Part shown: piece by piece, positions 1 to 6,596 of the stretch
Layout: every line of letters begins with the position of its first letter
Position numbering within the stretch: the stretch's first letter is position 1
Assembly: GCA_025925615.1 (NCBI GenBank)
Contig: JAICLN010000015.1
Coordinates: 1 to 21,143, forward strand
DNA from: Actinomycetospora sp.
Lineage (GTDB): Bacteria; Actinomycetota; Actinomycetes; Mycobacteriales; Pseudonocardiaceae
Length of the DNA: 21,143 nt
Direction of reading: 5' to 3'
Position numbers and translations under genes: made by a program
Notes under the pieces: generated by a model
What the model was told of the DNA's origin: nothing
Databases searched by the model: none
Seen by the model: the letters and a program-made list of their open reading frames with translations, nothing else

Positions 1-430
1 CGTAGAGGGACGGCGCGGTCATACCGAGGTGGCGCTGCTGCTCCACCGAGGCCGGCTCGGTGTCGCCCTGGATGACGATCAGGCGCTGCAGGTCGGCGCG
101 GTACTCCCCGGGCACCTCCTGCCAGACCGGCTCCCCCTTGTGCTCGCCGAAGGCGATCCGTCGGTCCGGGTCGTGCTCGGAGAGGAAGACACCCCACCGG
201 TACTCGTTCATCGGGACGTGGTCGAAGTGCGCCCAGCCCTCGCGCCCGACGTCGACCGCGGTGCGCAGGTAGACGTCCTTGGTGTCGACGGCGGGGCCCA
301 TGTCGGCCCACCAGTCCAGGAAGTTGGGCTGCCAGCGCTCGAGCGCGCGCTGCAGCTTGCGGTCGCCCGCGAGGTCGACGTTGTTCGGGATCTTCGAGTC
401 GAAATCGATCTTCGGTCGTGCTGAGGTCAT
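1..430 (-). CDS. boxB: Benzoyl-CoA 2,3-epoxidase subunit B (partial, N-terminal 143 aa)
   Basis: BoxB is the di-iron oxygenase component that, with reductase BoxA, converts benzoyl-CoA to 2,3-epoxybenzoyl-CoA in aerobic benzoate degradation. The frame opens with ATG at 430 and stays open to the left edge, so about 143 of the usual ~475 residues are present. The N-terminus (MTSARPKIDFDSKIPNNVDL, followed by a WQPNFLDWWADMGP block and DVYLRTAVDVGREGWAHFD) is the conserved BoxB opening. E125 in QGDTEPASVEQQ is a plausible first di-iron ligand, by recalled similarity only. It lies 6 bp downstream of the boxC stop on the same strand, so the two are co-transcribed. The remaining iron ligands lie outside the window. 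The identification rests on recognising the N-terminal sequence and on the boxC neighbour. Confidence 0.93.
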   Translation of the reverse strand, partial: MTSARPKIDFDSKIPNNVDLAGDRKLQRALERWQPNFLDWWADMGPAVDTKDVYLRTAVDVGREGWAHFDHVPMNEYRWGVFLSEHDPDRRIAFGEHKGEPVWQEVPGEYRADLQRLIVIQGDTEPASVEQQRHLGMTAPSLY

Positions 431-436
431 CAGTGC

Positions 437-2185
437 CTACACCCGCTTCTGGTCGAAGTCGGCCTTGCGGCCGGTGCCGTACTTGCGCAGGGCGCCCTCG
501 GGGCCGCTCGCGTTGGGGCGGATGAAGATCCAGTTCTGCCAGGCCGTGAGCCGACCGAAGATCCTGGTCTCCATGGTCTCGGGTCCGACGAACCGGTGGT
601 TGGCCTCCATGCCGGTCAGTGCGTCGGGGCTCAGCGAGGCCCGCTCCTCGAGCAGGATGCGGATCTCGTCGGTCCAGTCGATGTCGTCGGGGGCGTCGGT
701 GACCAGGCCGAGGTCGTCGGCGTCGCCGCCGGTGAGTGCCTCGCCCCGCTGCGCGCGGACGGCCTCCAGCGCCTCGTCGTCGCCGTAGAACCGCGAGCCG
801 AGCCGCGTCAGGCCGTTGCCCATCGGGAAGGTCCCGAACTGCGCGTCGGTGACGACGACGACCGCCGGGTCCTCCGCCACTGCGCCTGACGGCAGCGTCG
901 CGTCCTCGTCCTCCTCGAAGGTGCCCTCGAGCATGTACTGCCGGTCGCAGGCCAGCGCCAGCTCGAGGAACGGCCCGGCGAAGCAGCTGCCGGGCTCGAT
1001 CAGCGCGATGAGGCTGCGGCTCGTGACGTCGAGGCGCTTGAACACGCGCTTGAGGTAGCGGGTGGTCTCGGCGACCAGCCAGTCGTCCTGGTGCTCCGCG
1101 ACGAGGCGGTCGGCCGCCAGGGCGTTCTCGGTGGCGCCCTCGGTGAGCAGCAGCCAGGTGCCGATCTCCAGCTCGTTGGTGCGCAACCGAAGGATCGCGT
1201 CGTCGAGCTCGCGGGCGATCGCGAGCAGCGGGTGCGCGGCGCCCTGCTCGTGGAGGGCGGCCGGCTCGTCGGTCAGCTCGTCCGGGACGGCGACGACGAC
1301 GGTGGCCGTGCGCGCCTCGCGGTCGATGGTCACGCGGACGTGGTCGTAGGTGATCGCGTCCGCGCTCGTCTCCCGGTTCAGCGGGGTGAGGGTGATGCCC
1401 TCGGCGTCGGCCGGGCGGGTGCTGGCGGCCGCGGCCTCCGCGGCCCGCTCGGCCACCACGCGGTCCCACTCGCGGCGCGGAACGGCCTCGTCGACGAGCT
1501 TCCACTCGACGGCCTTCCTGCCGCCGAAGCCCTCCGACTTGGTCGCGAACACGTCGGCGCGGTCCTTGCGGACCCGGCGCTTGTCGATCACCCGGGTCAG
1601 GCCGCCGGTGCCGGGCAGGACGCCGAGCAGCGGGACCTCGGGGAGGCTGACCGCGGACGACCGGTCGTCGACCAGCAGGATCCGGTCGCACGCCCGCGCC
1701 ATCTCGTACCCGCCGCCGGCCGCGGTGCCGTTGAGCGCGGCGAGCCAGATCTGGCCTGCGGCGGTCATGTCCTCGATGCCGTTGCGGGTCTCGTTGGTGA
1801 ACTTGCAGAAGTTCACCTTCCACGGGTGACTCGACCCCGCGAGCATCCGGATGTTCGCGCCGGCACAGAAGTTGGTGTCCTTGCCGCTGGTCAGCACGAC
1901 GCAGCGGACCTGCGGGTACTCGAAGCGCAGCCGCTGGGTGAGGTCGTAGAGCTCGATGTCGACCCCGAGGTCGTACGAGTTCAGCTTCAGCTCGTAGCCC
2001 GGGACGATCCCGCCGTCCTCGGCGACGTCGAGGTACACCGTCGCAGTGTCGCCCTCGACGGAGAACCGCCAGTGCCGGTAGCGGTCCGGGCCCGTGTCGA
2101 AATCGACCTGCGGGGGACCGTCCGGCCGGTCCGCGGTCGCGGTGTCCTCCGCGACGGCGTTGACCGGCTCCTCCAGGACCGTCAC
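437..2185 (-). CDS. boxC: Benzoyl-CoA-dihydrodiol lyase / 2,3-epoxybenzoyl-CoA dihydrolase
   Basis: BoxC opens the ring of 2,3-epoxybenzoyl-CoA, giving 3,4-dehydroadipyl-CoA semialdehyde and formate. The protein has two crotonase-like halves. The first carries VVLTSGKDTNFCAGANIRML and the oxyanion-hole region LNGTAAGGGYEMARACD. The C-terminus (NWIFIRPNASGPEGALRKYGTGRKADFD) is characteristic of BoxC. I start it at GTG 2185 (582 aa): a GGGGAGG Shine-Dalgarno sequence sits 7 nt upstream. The frame extends to another GTG at 2215, but that start has no ribosome site and would precede the expected transcript start. Family members are about 555-560 aa, so the N-terminus (LEEPVNAVAEDTATADRPDG) includes a short low-complexity extension. 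boxB follows 6 bp downstream. The diverging GNAT gene shares the intergenic control region. Confidence 0.95.
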   Translation of the reverse strand: MTVLEEPVNAVAEDTATADRPDGPPQVDFDTGPDRYRHWRFSVEGDTATVYLDVAEDGGIVPGYELKLNSYDLGVDIELYDLTQRLRFEYPQVRCVVLTSGKDTNFCAGANIRMLAGSSHPWKVNFCKFTNETRNGIEDMTAAGQIWLAALNGTAAGGGYEMARACDRILLVDDRSSAVSLPEVPLLGVLPGTGGLTRVIDKRRVRKDRADVFATKSEGFGGRKAVEWKLVDEAVPRREWDRVVAERAAEAAAASTRPADAEGITLTPLNRETSADAITYDHVRVTIDREARTATVVVAVPDELTDEPAALHEQGAAHPLLAIARELDDAILRLRTNELEIGTWLLLTEGATENALAADRLVAEHQDDWLVAETTRYLKRVFKRLDVTSRSLIALIEPGSCFAGPFLELALACDRQYMLEGTFEEDEDATLPSGAVAEDPAVVVVTDAQFGTFPMGNGLTRLGSRFYGDDEALEAVRAQRGEALTGGDADDLGLVTDAPDDIDWTDEIRILLEERASLSPDALTGMEANHRFVGPETMETRIFGRLTAWQNWIFIRPNASGPEGALRKYGTGRKADFDQKRV

Positions 2186-2201
2186 CGTGAGACCTCCCCT
2201 T

Positions 2202-2236
2202 GTCGTCTGAGCCACATTCTACGAGACTCTGACGAC
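2202..2236 (-). promoter_or_regulatory. Candidate boxC promoter and operator
   Basis: A near-perfect inverted repeat has arms GTCGTCTGAG (2202-2211) and CTCTGACGAC (2227-2236), matching at 9 of 10 positions across a 15-bp centre. On the minus strand the centre holds TAGAAT (2221-2216), close to a consensus -10 box. Transcription would start near 2209, leaving a short leader with the GGGGAGG ribosome site before GTG 2185. A convincing -35 is not visible, so an activator may be needed. The dyad lies between boxC and the diverging GNAT gene and could control both. The regulator is not in the window. Confidence 0.45.
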
Positions 2237-2287
2237 GGGGGGAAGAGGCGTAGACATTCCCTGGACGTGGCGAGGAGAGGGCGAGCG

Positions 2288-2749
2288 GTGACCGACGGCG
2301 CACCTGAGCTGACCTGGACCGAGGAGCCCACGCCGCGCTGGGACGCGGACAAGGCCGCGGCCTTCTCCCCCGCGGGCCCGACCGTGCACGGGCTCGGCGC
2401 CCCGGTGGACGGCGACGCGCTCGGCGACGCGTGGTGGCGGGTCGAGACGACGGCGGGCGAGGTCGCCGGCTTCGGGCGGCTCGACGACACCTGGGGCGAC
2501 GCGGAGGTGCTCGTCGCCGTCGTCCCGGCCTTCCGCGGGCGCGGGGTCGGCGCCTGGGCGATGGACCGGCTCACCGACGAGGCCGCCGCCCGCTCGCTGA
2601 ACTACGTCTACAACGTCGTCCCGGTCGGCCACCCCGAGCGCGAGACCGTGAGCTCGTGGCTCGGCGGCCAGGGCTTCGACGCCCGCGACACCGGCGAGCT
2701 CCGGCGCCGCGTCACCACCCGCGCGGCGACGACGGCCCCGTCGCAGTAG
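2288..2749 (+). CDS. GNAT family N-acetyltransferase
   Basis: A 153-aa protein, within the usual length of a single GNAT domain. The acetyl-CoA-binding motif A is seen as VLVAVVPAFRGRGVGAWAMDRL (roughly residues 74-95). It contains the R-x-x-G-x-G/A pyrophosphate loop at R83-GRGVGA. The preceding strand GEVAGFGRLDDTWGDAEV and the C-terminal YNVVPVGHPERETVSSWLGGQGF fit the rest of the fold. The start is GTG 2288, preceded by GAGGAGAGG. It diverges from boxC across about 100 bp, which hints at shared regulation with the box genes, but the substrate cannot be told from sequence. It ends just before a hairpin that separates it from the convergent DinB gene. Confidence 0.8.
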   Translation: MTDGAPELTWTEEPTPRWDADKAAAFSPAGPTVHGLGAPVDGDALGDAWWRVETTAGEVAGFGRLDDTWGDAEVLVAVVPAFRGRGVGAWAMDRLTDEAAARSLNYVYNVVPVGHPERETVSSWLGGQGFDARDTGELRRRVTTRAATTAPSQ

Positions 2750-2766
2750 GGCCGGCGCTGCGCCCG

Positions 2767-2814
2767 ACGAACGGCCCGCTCGTCACCGAAGAAGGTGACC
2801 AACGGGCCGTTCGT
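2767..2814. terminator. GAAGAA-loop hairpin, copy 1 (bidirectional terminator-like)
   Basis: Inverted repeat with 21-bp arms (2767-2787 and 2794-2814) matching at 19 of 21 positions, around a 6-nt GAAGAA loop. It lies between the convergent GNAT and DinB genes. There is no U-tract, as is common for actinobacterial stem-only terminators. A second, perfect copy is at 17237-17286. The core GTCACCGAAGAAGGTGAC is identical in both. Confidence 0.7.
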
Positions 2815-2831
2815 GCCATCGGAGTGGGCGC

Positions 2832-3398
2832 TCAGCCCATCGTCTTCGCGCCGTCGAGGTGCTCGCGGACCATGTCGGCGTGCCCGGCGTGCTGGGCGGT
2901 CTCCGCGACGACGTGCAGGAACACCCGCCGGACCGACCGCGACGCGCCCGGTTCGAACCACGGCGCCTCGGGCAGCGGGTACGAGGCATCGAGGTCGGCG
3001 GTGGCCACGAACGCGTCCGTGGCCGCCGCGACCGCAGCGTAGTGCGCGAGCACCGACTCCAGCGTCTCGTCGCCGATCAGGTTGAACTCGTCGTGGCGCA
3101 TGTCCCCGTCGGCCATCCGCTGCTGGATCACCGGGTCGTCCCAGTCGATCTCGGGCCAGTCCATCGACAGTGCCTCGGTGCCTTCCTGGGCGAACCTGAG
3201 CCAGCCCGCCTCGGTGTCGGCCACGTGCTTGATCAGCCCGGCGAGGTTCAGCACCGACTTCGTCGTCCGGCGGGTGGCCTGCTCCTGGTCGAGCCCCTCG
3301 ACCGTCTGGAGCAGGAACCCGCGGTGGGCTCGCAGGGTCTCGACGATGTCGCGGCGCTCGCCGGTGAGGGTGTCGAGGTCGACGGGGTTCTCGGTCAC
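2832..3398 (-). CDS. DinB family protein (DUF664, putative metal-dependent thiol transferase)
   Basis: A 188-aa four-helix-bundle protein of the DinB/YfiT superfamily, DUF664 branch. Several actinobacterial members of this superfamily are mycothiol-dependent transferases or detoxification enzymes. The family pattern is visible: an N-terminal helix with RDIVETLRAHRGFLLQTVEGL, LNLAGLIKHVADTEAGWLR with H58, and the C-terminal VFLHVVAETAQHAGHADMVREHLDG with H162, H170 and H173. H58 and the histidines of QHAGHAD are the likely metal ligands. The start is GTG 3398, with GGAGGA 4-5 nt upstream. It converges on the GNAT gene across the hairpin at 2767-2814. The substrate is unknown, and nothing ties it to the box or acyl-CoA genes. 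Confidence 0.85.
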   Translation of the reverse strand: MTENPVDLDTLTGERRDIVETLRAHRGFLLQTVEGLDQEQATRRTTKSVLNLAGLIKHVADTEAGWLRFAQEGTEALSMDWPEIDWDDPVIQQRMADGDMRHDEFNLIGDETLESVLAHYAAVAAATDAFVATADLDASYPLPEAPWFEPGASRSVRRVFLHVVAETAQHAGHADMVREHLDGAKTMG

Positions 3399-3505
3399 GG
3401 TGTCCTCCGGAGTTCCTGCTGGTGAGGACCACGATAGGGATGGAGGCGGTCAGCTCCTGTCCTGCTTGCCTGGTCGATCGCGGAGGAAGTGCCGACGCTC
3501 TCGCT

Positions 3506-3571
3506 GTGATCGAGTTCCGTGCGGCGGCACGCGTCAGATCTGGTGGGTTCCGCCGCACCGTTCTCGATCAC
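3506..3571 (+). repeat. Long palindromic repeat, copy A (3' flank of DUF559 gene)
   Basis: A 66-bp imperfect palindrome. The outer arms GTGATCGAG/CTCGATCAC pair perfectly, a 4-nt block is mostly unpaired, and then GTGCGGCGG pairs with CCGCCGCAC. The central loop contains ACGCGTCAGA. It begins 107 bp upstream of the DinB start and ends 4 bp beyond the DUF559 stop codon, so it may also act as that gene's terminator. It is the partner of copy B at 4545-4615, which lies in the opposite orientation. Confidence 0.75.
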
Positions 3572-3575
3572 GGCA

Positions 3576-4496
3576 TCACGACCGCGAGCGGAGCACCCGC
3601 CGCAGGTTCGCGACGAACGCCTCGGGGTTCTCGGTCAGCTCGTACCAGTGGGTGCGCACGACGACCCACCCCTCGGCGGTGAGCGCCGCCTGCCGCGGTC
3701 CGTCGACGAGGAAGGCCCGCAGGTCCCGGTGGTAGGCCCAGCCGTCGATCTCGAGGATCACCTTCTCCGCGAGGAAGGCGACGTCGACGACGGCGCGGCC
3801 GAAGCCCGGCACGTCCATCGGCAGGTTCGCCACCCACCCGTCGATCCCGCCTCTGCGCATCCGGGTGTGCGCGAGACGTTCGGCCTCGGACACCGCCCCA
3901 CCCGCGGCGAGCGCGAGCAGGCGGGCCGTCACGGGTGCCCCACGACGCCCGGACCTCCGGACCTGGGCCCGCCGGAGCGCCTCCAGGGTCACCACCTGCC
4001 GCTGCAGCGCCCGGTCCACGACGCGGGCTCCGCGGTCGACGCCCAGGGTCGCGGCCGCGTCGAGCACCGTCGGGACGGGCGTGGTGACCCGCAGCCCGTG
4101 CCGCACGGTCCGATCCGCCCCCGGCACCGTGCGACGGACGAGCAGCACCCCGGGGCGACGACGGTGCTGGCGCTCCCGCTCGACGGCGATCTCGAGGGGC
4201 GCCGGCCTGACGTCGAGGAGTCCCCACCACCACGCGGCGGCCGGCCCCACCAGGACCGCTTCCCCGCCGACCGAGAGCATCGCCGCGCGGATCGTGGCCC
4301 GCGGCGTCTCCTCGTGGGTCGCGACCAGGTAGACGCGGTACGCGATGCGGAACCACTGCTTCGTCGCGACACGGCGCCGGATCGTCGAGTCGCTGAACCC
4401 GAGTTCGCGCGCCTGGTCGAGGGAGATGACGCCGTCCTGGCGGCGCAGCAGTGCGTGCAGCCGAGCGTCGCGTCGGCGTTGCTCTTCGATGCCCAT
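3576..4496 (-). CDS. AbiEi-like N-terminal domain / DUF559 endonuclease-like protein
   Basis: A 306-aa protein (ATG 4496), or 318 aa if the upstream GTG 4532 is used; neither start has well-spaced ribosome-binding sequence. The N-terminus (RDARLHALLRRQDGVISLDQ, then ARELGFSDSTIRRRV) is the winged-helix region found in type IV abortive-infection antitoxin (AbiEi-like) proteins. It is followed by the typical GPAAAWWWGLLD stretch. The C-terminal ~100 residues look like DUF559, a very-short-patch-repair/PD-(D/E)xK-type fold, with acidic residues in SEAERL (E204), VVDVAF (D238) and LEIDGW (E249, D251). No toxin gene is adjacent, so it is an orphan. The function of this common actinobacterial family is not established. 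The gene is bracketed by two oppositely oriented copies of one palindromic repeat, which suggests a cassette or a hot spot. Confidence 0.72.
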   Translation of the reverse strand: MGIEEQRRRDARLHALLRRQDGVISLDQARELGFSDSTIRRRVATKQWFRIAYRVYLVATHEETPRATIRAAMLSVGGEAVLVGPAAAWWWGLLDVRPAPLEIAVERERQHRRRPGVLLVRRTVPGADRTVRHGLRVTTPVPTVLDAAATLGVDRGARVVDRALQRQVVTLEALRRAQVRRSGRRGAPVTARLLALAAGGAVSEAERLAHTRMRRGGIDGWVANLPMDVPGFGRAVVDVAFLAEKVILEIDGWAYHRDLRAFLVDGPRQAALTAEGWVVVRTHWYELTENPEAFVANLRRVLRSRS

Positions 4497-4544
4497 GCCT
4501 CTTCGACGCAGCCCGGCCCCCGCCGGATCCACCGAATTCGGCGG

Positions 4545-4615
4545 GTGATCGACTTCTGTGCGGCGGATCGCAACAGGCTCGTTCTGACGCGTTCTGCCGC
4601 ACGGAGGTCGATCAC
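4545..4615 (-). repeat. Long palindromic repeat, copy B (5' flank of DUF559 gene)
   Basis: A 71-bp imperfect palindrome with GTGATCGAC and GTCGATCAC ends and inner GTGCGGCGG/CTGCCGCAC arms. Read on the minus strand, its first 33 nt match copy A (3506-3571, plus strand) at 29 of 33 positions, including the internal ACGCGTCAGA. It starts 48 bp upstream of ATG 4496, so the DUF559 promoter must lie within or beyond it. Confidence 0.75.
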
Positions 4616-4732
4616 GACGGCGGGACCGCCCCGGCGGGCCGGCAACACCGGGGAGGCGGCGGGGTGAGCGTCAGGAAGCCGGAGTGGTCGACGTCGGCCC
4701 GGTGGGCCGGCCAAGGCCCGACGGCCGGGCGG

Positions 4733-5338
4733 TCACCCCAGCGCCGGCAGCAGCACCGCCGCGACCTGCTCCCCCAGCTCGCGGGGCGCCAGTGGGCCGG
4801 CCGGGTCGTACCACTTGTAGACCCAGTTCGCGGCGCCGAGACAGGTGTTGACGAAGGCCTTGGTCGCCATGGGGAGCCGGTGCCCCGTCGCCGCGAGGTG
4901 CTCCTCGACCACGCCGAGCACCACCGCCTCGTACGCCCGACGACGCTCCAGGATCGGCTCGGCCAACGCCCCCGGCAGCTCCGACTCCTCCTCGAAGCAG
5001 ATCTTCAGCAAGTCCTGGTGCTCACACGTGTACGCGACCCGCTCGACGATCAGCCCGCGCACCGCCTCGAGCGGTGACGGCGCCGCCGCGACGATGTCGC
5101 GGGCGCCCCGGAGGCTCTCGTCGAGCACCTCCTCGTAGACCGCGACGAGCAGGTCCTGCTTCGTACGCCAGTAGTGGTAGATCGCGGGCTTCGACAGACC
5201 GACCCCGTCGGCGATGTCGTTCATCGACGCGGCGCGGTACCCGCGTCGGCTGAACACCTCGACGGCGGCGTCCTGGATGCGACGACGCTTCTCGTCGGCC
5301 CGGGTCCCACCCGCCAGGCCGTCGTCCCGAGCCGCCAT
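4733..5338 (-). CDS. TetR/AcrR family repressor of the acyl-CoA operon
   Basis: A 201-aa TetR regulator. The DNA-binding domain is RRRIQDAAVEVFSRRGY, then AASMNDIADGVGLSKPAIYHYWRTKQDLL (HTH roughly residues 38-60). The C-terminal ligand domain is helical and has YTCEHQDLLKICFEEESELPG. ATG 5338 is preceded by GAGGGGG. It diverges from the acyl-CoA dehydrogenase operon across 106 bp, and that gap holds a strong palindrome at the operon's -10/start site. The likely role is self- and operon-repression relieved by an acyl-CoA intermediate. By position it corresponds to the TetR regulator Rv2506 (BkaR) at the M. tuberculosis branched-chain keto-acid/leucine locus; orthology is inferred from context only. 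Confidence 0.9.
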   Translation of the reverse strand: MAARDDGLAGGTRADEKRRRIQDAAVEVFSRRGYRAASMNDIADGVGLSKPAIYHYWRTKQDLLVAVYEEVLDESLRGARDIVAAAPSPLEAVRGLIVERVAYTCEHQDLLKICFEEESELPGALAEPILERRRAYEAVVLGVVEEHLAATGHRLPMATKAFVNTCLGAANWVYKWYDPAGPLAPRELGEQVAAVLLPALG

Positions 5339-5371
5339 CGGTACCCCCCTCACCCGTCGCCCCCGTCGATG

Positions 5372-5401
5372 TTGACGCCTGCGTGTGGCGCAGCCTACTT
5401 T
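5372..5401 (+). promoter_or_regulatory. Promoter of the acyl-CoA operon
   Basis: TTGACG (5372-5377) and TACTTT (5396-5401) are separated by 18 bp; alternatively CTACTT gives 17 bp. TTGACG is a near-consensus sigma-70-type -35, and TAnnnT fits actinobacterial -10 boxes. The start site would be near 5408, giving a leader of about 37 nt that contains the AGGAG site used by ATG 5445. Confidence 0.6.
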
Positions 5402-5421
5402 CGTCCGACCGGTCGGTCGAA
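5400..5421. promoter_or_regulatory. TetR-type operator palindrome
   Basis: A 22-bp near-perfect palindrome: the perfect 12-bp core CCGACCGGTCGG at 5405-5416 is flanked by TTCG (5400-5403) and CGAA (5418-5421). Only the two bases joining core to flank break symmetry. It overlaps the -10 end and the expected start site, where a repressor would block transcription. The adjacent divergent TetR gene is the natural candidate to bind it. Confidence 0.7.
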
Positions 5422-5444
5422 CCCCGAGTACCAGGAGCGCGGAC

Positions 5445-6596
5445 ATGGCCTTCGAGCTGGACGAGGCGCACGAGGACTTCCGGGCGAGCGTCCGGTCCTT
5501 CACCGACCAGCGCGTCCGTCCCGTCGTCGACGAGGCCGAGCGCTCCGGGCGGCCACCGGAACGGCTCTGGAAGGAGATGGGCGACGCCGGACTGCTCGGC
5601 CTGCTCACCCCGGCCGAGCACGGCGGGTCGGCGGGCGAGGGCGGCGAGTCGCTCGCGATCACGCTGCTCGCCGAGGAGCTCTCCCGCGCCTGCGGCGGGA
5701 TCGCGGTGAGCGCCCTGGTCAGCGCCTACATGGCCGGGCCGCACCTGGTCCGCTACGGCACGCCCGAGCAGCAGCAGCACTGGGTCCCCGCCCTCGCTGC
5801 CGGCACCGCGATCGCGGCCATCGCCGTCACCGAACCGGGCGCGGGCTCCGACGTCGCGGGCATCACGACGAAGGCCCGGCACACCGACCAGGGCTGGGTG
5901 ATCGACGGCCGCAAGATGTTCATCACCAACGCCGGGCTGGCCGACGTCGTCATCGTCGGCGCCAAGACCTCCCCCGACGCCGGGCACCGCGGGATCACCA
6001 CCTTCGTCGTCCCCGCCGACACGCCGGGCCTCTCGCTCGGCGCCCCGCTGCAGAAGATGGGCTGGCACTCCTCGGACACCCGCGAGGTGGTCCTCGACGG
6101 CGTCACGGTCGGAGACGACGCCGTCCTCGGCGGCCAGGACCGCGGCTTCTACCAGATCATGGCGGCCTTCCAGCTCGAGCGCGTGGTGCTCGCCGGGATG
6201 GGCCTCGGGCACGCGGCGGAGGCGATCGCGTCGGTCACCGCCTACGTCCGGGACCGCGAGGTCGCGGGCGCGCCGCTGACCGCGCTGCAGACGATCCGCC
6301 ACCGCATCGCCGCGATGGGGATCGAGCTCGACGCGGCCCGCGCGCTGACCTACCAGGCCGCGGACCGGCTCGACCGCGAGCACCCCGAGGCCGCCCGCTC
6401 CGTCGCCGCCGCCAAGTACTTCGCCGCCAAGGCCGCCGACCACATCGTCGACGAGGCCCTCCAGCTCTTCGGGGGCGCGGGCTACCTGGAGGAGACGCCG
6501 ATCGTGCGCCACCAGCGCGACGTGCGGATCCTGCGCATCGGCGGCGGCACCGACGAGATCCAGCTCGAGATCCTCTCGAAGCGGCTCGTCCCGTGA
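5445..6596 (+). CDS. Acyl-CoA dehydrogenase, isovaleryl-CoA-dehydrogenase-type active site (FadE19-like)
   Basis: A 383-aa FAD flavoenzyme that introduces the alpha-beta double bond into an acyl-CoA and passes electrons to ETF. AVTEPGAGSD (127-136) and the C-terminal GGGTDEIQ (366-373) are family signatures. At the position of the MCAD catalytic glutamate (the E of EGT) there is glycine. Instead, glutamate E245 lies in FQLERVVLAG, matching the alternative catalytic base of isovaleryl-CoA dehydrogenase (human E254). This arrangement suits short branched substrates but also occurs in other bacterial groups. The start is ATG 5445 with AGGAG upstream. A longer GTG 5385 reading would run through the promoter and operator. 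It is the first gene of the operon, and its stop overlaps the carboxyltransferase GTG. Confidence 0.92.
   Translation: MAFELDEAHEDFRASVRSFTDQRVRPVVDEAERSGRPPERLWKEMGDAGLLGLLTPAEHGGSAGEGGESLAITLLAEELSRACGGIAVSALVSAYMAGPHLVRYGTPEQQQHWVPALAAGTAIAAIAVTEPGAGSDVAGITTKARHTDQGWVIDGRKMFITNAGLADVVIVGAKTSPDAGHRGITTFVVPADTPGLSLGAPLQKMGWHSSDTREVVLDGVTVGDDAVLGGQDRGFYQIMAAFQLERVVLAGMGLGHAAEAIASVTAYVRDREVAGAPLTALQTIRHRIAAMGIELDAARALTYQAADRLDREHPEAARSVAAAKYFAAKAADHIVDEALQLFGGAGYLEETPIVRHQRDVRILRIGGGTDEIQLEILSKRLVP

Noticed and set aside
1091..2287. Long plus-strand frame antisense to boxC that runs into the GNAT gene
   Set aside because: It is a GC-rich shadow of boxC with arginine/glycine-rich composition and no recognisable domain. 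The GNAT protein starts at GTG 2288 with its own ribosome site.
3422..3682. Possible small gene over palindrome copy A (VIEFRAAARVRS peptide)
   Set aside because: The peptide resemblance to the frame across copy B is explained by repeat identity. No ribosome site, and it overlaps the DUF559 gene antisense.
4616..4732. Possible terminator after the TetR gene (GGCCC GGT GGGCC)
   Set aside because: A 5-bp GC stem is expected by chance at this base composition. Nothing else in this 117-bp gap stands out.
5385..5444. Upstream GTG start for the acyl-CoA dehydrogenase
   Set aside because: It would place the promoter -10 and TetR palindrome inside the coding region. ATG 5445 has AGGAG at good spacing and matches the family N-terminus.
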